Part shown: positions 56,366-62,278 of the stretch, piece after piece
Position numbering within the stretch: position 1 is the stretch's first letter
Layout: each line of letters starts with the position of its first letter
Source: a virus
Virus record (IMG/VR): IMGVR_UViG_3300049893_000311
Span: 1 to 62,278 of that record
Length of the DNA stretch: 62,278 bases
Strand: one strand, 5' to 3'
Notes under the pieces: generated by a model
Told to the model about the DNA's origin: nothing
The model's input: only the letters and a program-made list of their open reading frames with translations
The model's database searches: none
Translations under genes and position numbers: made by a program

Positions 56366-59300
56366 TCACCATACAGAGACTCCGCCGCCGGTGGTCCCCT
56401 CAGAAACAGAAACAGATTGTCCTGTCGTACCCTCTACATTAACCTCTCCAAATACGACTGTAGTAACACTAGATGAATCAATAGCGCTAATCGTAGAGAA
56501 GTCAGAGCCAGTTACAGAAATTTGAGTAATTTCTTCAACCACTACCGACTCTGACCCCTGGATTACCCCAGAATCGCTGGCCGACTTCGACACAACACCA
56601 ACTATTTCAACAGTAGAAACGTCTGCCCCATTTATTCCACCAGAGTCAAATACCTGAACAAGCGCTGAGACCGCAACTGATTCAGAAGAGGTCAGGGAAC
56701 TAGAGTCTGATGCCGCAACAGGGATCTGTGCGAAGGTGCCCGAGTCGGTACCGATTACCTGGCCTATATCGGTGGTGCTAAGTGTTACATATGTTCCAAC
56801 GCTTTCTGTACTAGAAATTGTTCCCGTGTCAGAGATGTTCGCCCTTGCCGCAATTGCTACAGACTCAGAAGATGAAATGCTACCGCTGTCACTGGTTGAC
56901 TTTGTGTCAAAGACCGTCAGCACGGTTGCAGAATCTGAACCTTGAATTACACCACTATCTGATCCCGGTAGGCTGTTAAATACCGTAACCGTGGTGTCTG
57001 TTCCAACCAGCGTGCCGGTGTCTGTCGCAGACAGGGCAATGGGTGTCTGGAATGCCCCAGAGTCGGCGGCTGCAATATTTGAGGTGTCAGAGGCTGCAAC
57101 AGATACCGTTCCGAAGGCTGTCGTTTCAGAAGAATTCAGGGTTCCAGTATCAGAGGAAGTTACAGACACTACCACAATAGCGGTCTCGCTGGATGATAGT
57201 GTTCCTGTATCAGAAGCAGTAATATCAGAAACTCCAGAGGCTACAACGGATGCAGAGTCGGATCCGGAAATTGTTCCAGAGTCACTTGTGGATATTGGAA
57301 CCATAATTGCAGACGAATCTGTTCCAATAACCGCTCCCGTGTCTGTGGTAGAATTCTTAAATACGTTTGCAGAGTCAGAACCGCTAACTGTGCTGGAATC
57401 TGTAGATGAGAACGATGCCGTTACCGACGCTATATCACTTCCAGAAATTGTCCCGGTATCACTGGCAGAAACCGTAATATTTCCAGAAATATCAATTGTC
57501 GCCGTGTCTGTTCCTACAATTACTCCAGAGTCAGACCCTGGATAATTAACAAAGATGAGGGCGCTATCTGTTCCAGAAATAGTGCTGGAGTCTGCTGCTG
57601 TTACCGACACTGTGGCAAACAGGCCGGTGTCTGTTCCTACCACCGCACCAGTATCTGTGGTTGACAGCGTGACATAAAATGCAGTGGTCTCTGTGGCGGA
57701 AACCGTGCCAGTATCGGTTGTTGATGTAGAAACTGCCGTTGCTACAGATTCAGTCGAAACTATTGCTCCGGAATCAGTTGCAGCAATTGGAACCTGAGTC
57801 GTCACAGATTCAGAAGAACTTATCGTTCCGGTATCTGTTGTGCTAAATGATGCTCTCGTTGCTACTGACTCTGTTCCGGTTACCGCGCTCGTATCGGTCG
57901 TAGACATTGTTATGCTTGTTGAAATAGCAGCATCTGTTCCAGTTATTGCTCCGGTATCGGTTGTCGAAATTGATACTGCTATTACTGACGAATCGGTGCC
58001 AGTTATTGTACTAGAGTCAGAGGCAGATACCGATACCGTAGCGAACGTTCCGACGTCAGTTCCGGTAATTGCATTAGAGTCTGATACTGTAATTGTTACC
58101 AGGGAGATGGACCCTGAGTCTGTTCCAACAACCACGCCAGAATCTGTGGTGCTTAACGAAACCGCCGTCGATACAGACTCTGCAAGGACCAGGGTACCTG
58201 TATCAGAAGCATTTACAGATATCGTTCCAGTAATTTGGACATTTGATGTGTCAGATACAGAAATTGTGCCTGTGTCCGACCCTGGATAATCTGCTCTGGT
58301 TGATACAGACTCAGAAGAAGATATCGCTCCAGTGTCACTGGCTGCCACAGCCACCGTCGAGAATGTGCCTACGTCAGAGCCAGAGATTACTCCGGAGTCG
58401 GTAGTTGACAGGGTTGCAGACGTTGCTACGGATTCACTAGAAGAGATGGCCCCTGTATCAGTGGTTGATAATGTCACGCTTGTTGATGTAACCGTATCTG
58501 TACCAGTTATGGCTCCAGTGTCTGTTGTAGAGAATGATGCGACAGGGCTGGAAGATTCAGAACTTGCAAGCGTTCCTGTGTCTGCCGCCGTGATCGGGAT
58601 TGTTCCGAATACATAAGATTCGGTAGATGAAATTGTTCCTGTATCCGAGGCCGTTGTCGTTGCAGTTATCGCTACCGACTCAGTAAGCGCTACAGTTCCA
58701 GTATCAGAAGCGCTGGCTGGAGTTATATCTAGACCTGGCTTAATTGCAAGTACCAACACTACCCTGTTTGTGGTTGACTGGTCGTATCCTCCGTCGGTGG
58801 TTGCTCCAACCTGAACACTGGCCCCTCCGGTAACCTCCTTCTGGTTTATAGCAGTGGCGAATGTTGGTGCTGCAGCAGCGTTTAGAGATGTTTCTACTAC
58901 CTCAGAATATCCCGTTGGCGCAGTTTGTGTAGTTGTGCCTGTATTATTTACTCTCCAAGAGTGGAATGCTAAGATCAGGTCGTCTGCTGTAACCGGTGTG
59001 GTCGCAGAGGTACCCCAAGTTGATGAGGCTGTTCCAGATGCGACAGCCGTTTCCTGTACATCCACCCCTCCGTCGTTTTCTACAATTACAACACCAATCG
59101 ACCATTTCTGGGAGTTTGTCAGTGTCCATGAAACATTCGTTCCTGAGTCAGATGAGGCTAGGGACTTTCTATATACCTTCTGCTGTAGAACTGTTGAAGA
59201 TGACGTAAAGTCCAGAAGGGTCCACCCGGACGGGTCTCCACGGTCAGTGGCGGTGTTTGCCTCCACGACCATGTAAGCAACATCTCCGGTGTTGATTCCG

Positions 59301-61903
59301 CTCGGAAGTGTCACATTTGTTGCCGAGGATGCTCCAGTTCCAGAGTTATTACTTGCAGAACTTTTAACTACCGGTCCCTTTCTTACCGTCACAGATTCAG
59401 ATAGTGAAATTGTTCCGGAGTCGCTGGCAGAGATTGGCACGAATGTTGCTGAACTGTCCGTTCCAACGACTGCACCCGTATCTGTTGTAGAAAATGAAAC
59501 ATTGGTTGTTACAGACTCTGTTAATGCTAGTGTACCTGTATCAGAAGCGGAGGTTACAATTGTCCCTAGAGTTCCTACGTCAGAACCCACAATTGTTCCG
59601 GAATCAGTTGTAGACATTGTAATGCTAGTTGACGCCACAGAATCAGTACCGACAACTGTTCCAGTATCAGTTGTTGGGACGGTGGCTAGCAACGTCATAT
59701 TATCTGTTACACTTATAGTTCCAGTATCTGTGGCTGATGTAACAACCTGTACCGATGCCGTGTCTGTTCCTACAATTGTTCCGGTGTCAGTAATTGTAGA
59801 TGTTACCAGAATGGATGCAGATTCGGTTGCCGAAAGTGTTCCGGTATCGCTGGCAGACTTATTGGTTGATCCACCTACCGACGTGCTCATTGTAATTCTG
59901 TTAATATTGTTTACATAATCATATCCAGTAAAATCAATAGTTACTGTGGTTCCGTCGTCGGTGAAGTCTAGAATACCGTATTGCTTATAGGTTGCTGCAT
60001 CTGCTGCGGTAGGGTATGCACCCTGAGACCAGGTTGATCCTCCTCGCACAGTAGCAGAGTTGTTTACTGGTGCCACCTGAATGGCGGGGAAGCCACCCGG
60101 AGCATTTGTGCCATTGTCTGCTGCTAGGAAGTGAGAGTCTCCTGAGACAAAGTACAGTCCGGTGATGTTATTGGAGGAGATGTAGTTCAGAAGTTCTGTT
60201 CTTTCTGTACTGTACTTGGCCCAGGTATCATCAGTTGTCGTGGTTCCGTGCCACACCATTCCAGACATTACTACCTTAACCGGTTCAGTAGCATTTAGAA
60301 GTTCTGATTTTAGCCACGCCTTTTGAGTGGTTCCGAGCATGGTTTTGGACGAGTTATCTGTGGCTGCCGGGTCTGATCTGTGAGCGCGGACGTCTAGAAT
60401 AATAAATCTGATTCTTCCAATTGTGAAGGCATGTTCTAGTGAGTCTGATACCGGAAGTGTATATGTTGGAAACATTTCTCTGACTGTAGCCTGCACCGCA
60501 GGAATACCTGGCGCTGTACCATCAATATTGTTACCGCTATAATCGTGATCGTCTGGCATATAGACCAGGGCGGTGTCTCTCAATGATGCCCTTATTGCCT
60601 GCTTCTCCATTGCCACCCTCATGGCGGTTCTTGCTAGGTTTTGGTCATTAGTTCCGATATCTTCGTAGTGGATATCTCCCATATGCAACCAGAAGGCTGG
60701 TCTGGTCGATCTGCTGGCTGAGTGGTACAGGGCTTCACCGGCTGAACCAGAGGTGATACACGATCCTAGGTGTATCGTGAAGTTTGTTGCCGTACCAGCG
60801 GCATTTGGAGTTTTTACAGCACCCTTAGAGTTTTTGTCATAATATCTCTGTCCGAGATTATCCTCTAGAAAGTAGTAATACTGAGTATTTGCTGACAGCG
60901 TTCCTGTCGTAAACTTGGTAAATCCATTCGTACCAGTATTCTGATAAGAAGTATAGGTTACTCCAGTTGCGAATGTTGAGTCGGTGGTGTATCCCATTCG
61001 AGCATTGGTTACTCCTAGGGTGTGGAATGTGACAGAGAACTGTGTTGCTGTTAGTCCTCCTGCTACGCGACTTAGAACAGTTCCGGCGTATGCTGTCTGA
61101 CCAATCCAGTCATCGAACGACATTGCAATATCATCCATCCACATTTCCTGGGTAACTGCGGCGGTGTTACCCCATCTGACCTCATCAAAGTGGGGGCCGG
61201 TATTCCTTGCGGTATACGCCCAGGTTTCTGTCGCGGTCGCAGACTGTGGACTATTGTATAGGCGCATATCGACGGTTCCCGTCGTAGCGTTTGTGAAAAC
61301 CTTACCTTCTATTCTTACCCATTGCCCCAAGGAGATGCTTGTTGTTGACAGACCCATCGACGTATTTGCAGCATCGTAACTTTGCACCTTTCCGCCGGTG
61401 CTGATGTTCAGGCCGAAGACCAGGGTGTTTGTATTATCATAAAATGCTGCTATTCTTCTGGTAGTTGATGGGTTGGCATCCATCCACAAATACAATCTAA
61501 AGTAGAAGGTCGTTGGAGGAGTCTCTCCTATTTGGAAGGCATCCCATCTAGTATAAGCGTTGGTTGTTGCATTAATATGCATAGACCTAGTTCCGTTAAC
61601 GGACCTGCTTGTGTCATAAGTTAGGGCCGATCCGGTGTCAGAAATTAGAGAGAATGAGTCTCCACCTCCCCTAGAAGTGGTAGTAGTAACAAGTGCTCCG
61701 TTAGTTCCGTTTTCAAATGTCTGCCTCAGTAGGTGCTTTGTTGGCTCTACAATTACAATCTGGGCGGTGTCTGTGCCGACTAGGGTTCCTGTATCTGTAG
61801 TGCTTGGGGTTAGGGTAGAGGGCTGATTGAATAGAACAGTTTCAATAGCGGGGTTTGGCTGCGCTATTGGCTGAATTCTAAAGGCTCTACCCAGTCTAGC
61901 CAT
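56366..61903 (-). CDS. Giant virion protein: PhoD-like phosphoesterase plus Ser/Thr-rich repeats
   Basis: An 1845-residue protein. Residues about 60-240: laminin-G/jelly-roll-like domain. About 250-350: fibronectin-like module. About 350-640: PhoD-type metallophosphoesterase with GSCITSG, MGDIHYEDIG, PDDHDYSGNN, MVWHG and SGDSHFLA. From about 660 to 1830: dozens of 20-21-residue repeats of the form T/S-D-T/S-G-T-I-x-G-T-D/E-S, interrupted near residues 845-1050 by a jelly-roll-like domain (KSSASNNSGTGASSATN). A surface or head-decoration protein, or a long stalk; the enzyme could act on wall teichoic-acid phosphates (inference). Confidence 0.82.
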   Translation of the reverse strand: MARLGRAFRIQPIAQPNPAIETVLFNQPSTLTPSTTDTGTLVGTDTAQIVIVEPTKHLLRQTFENGTNGALVTTTTSRGGGDSFSLISDTGSALTYDTSRSVNGTRSMHINATTNAYTRWDAFQIGETPPTTFYFRLYLWMDANPSTTRRIAAFYDNTNTLVFGLNISTGGKVQSYDAANTSMGLSTTSISLGQWVRIEGKVFTNATTGTVDMRLYNSPQSATATETWAYTARNTGPHFDEVRWGNTAAVTQEMWMDDIAMSFDDWIGQTAYAGTVLSRVAGGLTATQFSVTFHTLGVTNARMGYTTDSTFATGVTYTSYQNTGTNGFTKFTTGTLSANTQYYYFLEDNLGQRYYDKNSKGAVKTPNAAGTATNFTIHLGSCITSGSAGEALYHSASRSTRPAFWLHMGDIHYEDIGTNDQNLARTAMRVAMEKQAIRASLRDTALVYMPDDHDYSGNNIDGTAPGIPAVQATVREMFPTYTLPVSDSLEHAFTIGRIRFIILDVRAHRSDPAATDNSSKTMLGTTQKAWLKSELLNATEPVKVVMSGMVWHGTTTTDDTWAKYSTERTELLNYISSNNITGLYFVSGDSHFLAADNGTNAPGGFPAIQVAPVNNSATVRGGSTWSQGAYPTAADAATYKQYGILDFTDDGTTVTIDFTGYDYVNNINRITMSTSVGGSTNKSASDTGTLSATESASILVTSTITDTGTIVGTDTASVQVVTSATDTGTISVTDNMTLLATVPTTDTGTVVGTDSVASTSITMSTTDSGTIVGSDVGTLGTIVTSASDTGTLALTESVTTNVSFSTTDTGAVVGTDSSATFVPISASDSGTISLSESVTVRKGPVVKSSASNNSGTGASSATNVTLPSGINTGDVAYMVVEANTATDRGDPSGWTLLDFTSSSTVLQQKVYRKSLASSDSGTNVSWTLTNSQKWSIGVVIVENDGGVDVQETAVASGTASSTWGTSATTPVTADDLILAFHSWRVNNTGTTTQTAPTGYSEVVETSLNAAAAPTFATAINQKEVTGGASVQVGATTDGGYDQSTTNRVVLVLAIKPGLDITPASASDTGTVALTESVAITATTTASDTGTISSTESYVFGTIPITAADTGTLASSESSSPVASFSTTDTGAITGTDTVTSTSVTLSTTDTGAISSSESVATSATLSTTDSGVISGSDVGTFSTVAVAASDTGAISSSESVSTRADYPGSDTGTISVSDTSNVQITGTISVNASDTGTLVLAESVSTAVSLSTTDSGVVVGTDSGSISLVTITVSDSNAITGTDVGTFATVSVSASDSSTITGTDSSVIAVSISTTDTGAITGTDAAISTSITMSTTDTSAVTGTESVATRASFSTTDTGTISSSESVTTQVPIAATDSGAIVSTESVATAVSTSTTDTGTVSATETTAFYVTLSTTDTGAVVGTDTGLFATVSVTAADSSTISGTDSALIFVNYPGSDSGVIVGTDTATIDISGNITVSASDTGTISGSDIASVTASFSSTDSSTVSGSDSANVFKNSTTDTGAVIGTDSSAIMVPISTSDSGTISGSDSASVVASGVSDITASDTGTLSSSETAIVVVSVTSSDTGTLNSSETTAFGTVSVAASDTSNIAAADSGAFQTPIALSATDTGTLVGTDTTVTVFNSLPGSDSGVIQGSDSATVLTVFDTKSTSDSGSISSSESVAIAARANISDTGTISSTESVGTYVTLSTTDIGQVIGTDSGTFAQIPVAASDSSSLTSSESVAVSALVQVFDSGGINGADVSTVEIVGVVSKSASDSGVIQGSESVVVEEITQISVTGSDFSTISAIDSSSVTTVVFGEVNVEGTTGQSVSVSEGTTGGGVSVW

Positions 61904-61906
61904 TTG

Positions 61907-62278
61907 TTACCACCTACTTGACCTGTGGCTGGCAGGAGTCCACAGTTGGGCTGATTTTGCCTCGTTCCAGCCGAAAATGGTATCTACAGTTGGTTGAAAT
62001 GCTACTGCTGTTGCAAGTACCCTAGACGATACTGTCGCTGATGGGGTAATTGCTGCTGCTGCTACCGCACCCGCCGTACCTTGGACAAGGCTGGATACTT
62101 CGGTTCCGTGGCCTGTACCGGAGGTGGTATGGTCATCAGAGCGCTCAGTATATGTAGCAACAGTAAATGTGTGTGCGGTATCGTTAACACGCATACCAAT
62201 ACCAATAACAAGTGCGTTGTTGGTTGCTGTGGTAATAGTTGGAATGTTAAAAGATGTTGTGGCTGCCGCGTCTGTTGG
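61907..62278 (-). CDS. Partial protein, C-terminal part of a virion protein
   Basis: Open to the edge of the window: the frame continues above the first Met at 62194 (TDAAATTSFNIPTITTATNN). The beta-sandwich region resembles the jelly-roll-like domain inside the neighbouring giant protein (both have a VLVIGIGMRVND/ILAFHSWRVNN-type strand). Ends four bases before the start of the giant gene. Incomplete at the 5' end. Confidence 0.7.
   Translation of the reverse strand, partial: PTDAAATTSFNIPTITTATNNALVIGIGMRVNDTAHTFTVATYTERSDDHTTSGTGHGTEVSSLVQGTAGAVAAAAITPSATVSSRVLATAVAFQPTVDTIFGWNEAKSAQLWTPASHRSSRW

Noticed and set aside
56366-61903. Long plus-strand frames opposite the repeat protein
   Set aside because: They are antisense shadows of the low-complexity repeats (Val/Ser/Pro-rich mirror), without ribosome-binding sites.

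Overview
This window is a stretch of a large double-stranded DNA tailed bacteriophage genome with a long-tailed (siphovirus-type) morphology. Evidence: a terminase, head-tail connector genes, a major tail protein, a frameshifted tail assembly chaperone pair, a 2221-residue tape measure protein and several minor tail proteins, with no tail sheath or baseplate genes. The host is most likely an actinobacterium (inference): zinc-ribbon small proteins, HNH genes, many promoters that place the transcription start on the start codon (leaderless mRNA), and a gene set like that of the roughly 130 kb, tRNA-rich Streptomyces siphoviruses. The exact relative cannot be named from sequence alone. Every gene I can support is on the minus strand, so transcription runs from high to low coordinates.

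Layout in transcription order. 62.3-56.4 kb: the end of a virion-type protein that enters from outside the window, then a 1845-residue protein with a PhoD-like phosphoesterase domain and a very long Ser/Thr/Asp/Gly repeat tract. 56.3-53.6 kb: head-tail adaptor, stopper, neck and tail-terminator type genes. 53.6-32.8 kb: major tail protein, tail assembly chaperones with a CCCAAAT -1 slippery site, tape measure protein with an M15-type peptidase domain, distal tail protein, a 1160-residue hub protein and a 2337-residue fibronectin-III/jelly-roll fibre. 32.8-30.6 kb: small tail or wall-binding genes, HNH, metallophosphoesterase and a holin candidate. 30.5-17.5 kb: replication and recombination (DnaB-like helicase with an apparent AUU start, DnaG-like primase, ssDNA-binding protein, DNA polymerase III alpha, MazG, RecA, Cas4-like nuclease, RuvC-like resolvase, P-loop kinase) mixed with small zinc-finger and helix-turn-helix genes. 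17.5-14.4 kb: small and large terminase. 14.4-12.6 kb: tRNAs and HNH genes. 12.6-4.9 kb: a sugar-nucleotide and glycosylation locus. 4.9-1 kb: further tRNAs, two cell-surface-type proteins and a small operon of unknown function.

The glycosylation locus encodes a HAD phosphatase-nucleotidyltransferase fusion, a 4,6-dehydratase, a PLP aminotransferase, a GNAT acetyltransferase, four glycosyltransferase-like proteins and a GDPD-like protein. Together they could make an NDP-acetamido-dideoxyhexose and transfer it. The Ser/Thr-rich repeat protein is a plausible virion acceptor (inference).

The most unusual content is in the tRNA clusters. Fourteen cloverleaves with an ordinary T-loop are present, but four further cloverleaves (Trp, Lys, His and a CUA-anticodon tRNA) lack the T-T-C-R-A T-loop and carry G54, C56 and G58 instead, with an apparent 18/55 covariation between D-loop and T-loop. 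A second CUA-anticodon tRNA-like gene has a normal T-loop. The spacers between tRNAs hold several tRNA-sized segments closed by 6-7 bp stems, two of which begin exactly at a predicted transcription start. Strong sigma-70-like promoters (TTGACA, 17-18 bp, TANNNT) sit in the ends of upstream genes, and several place the transcription start on the start codon.
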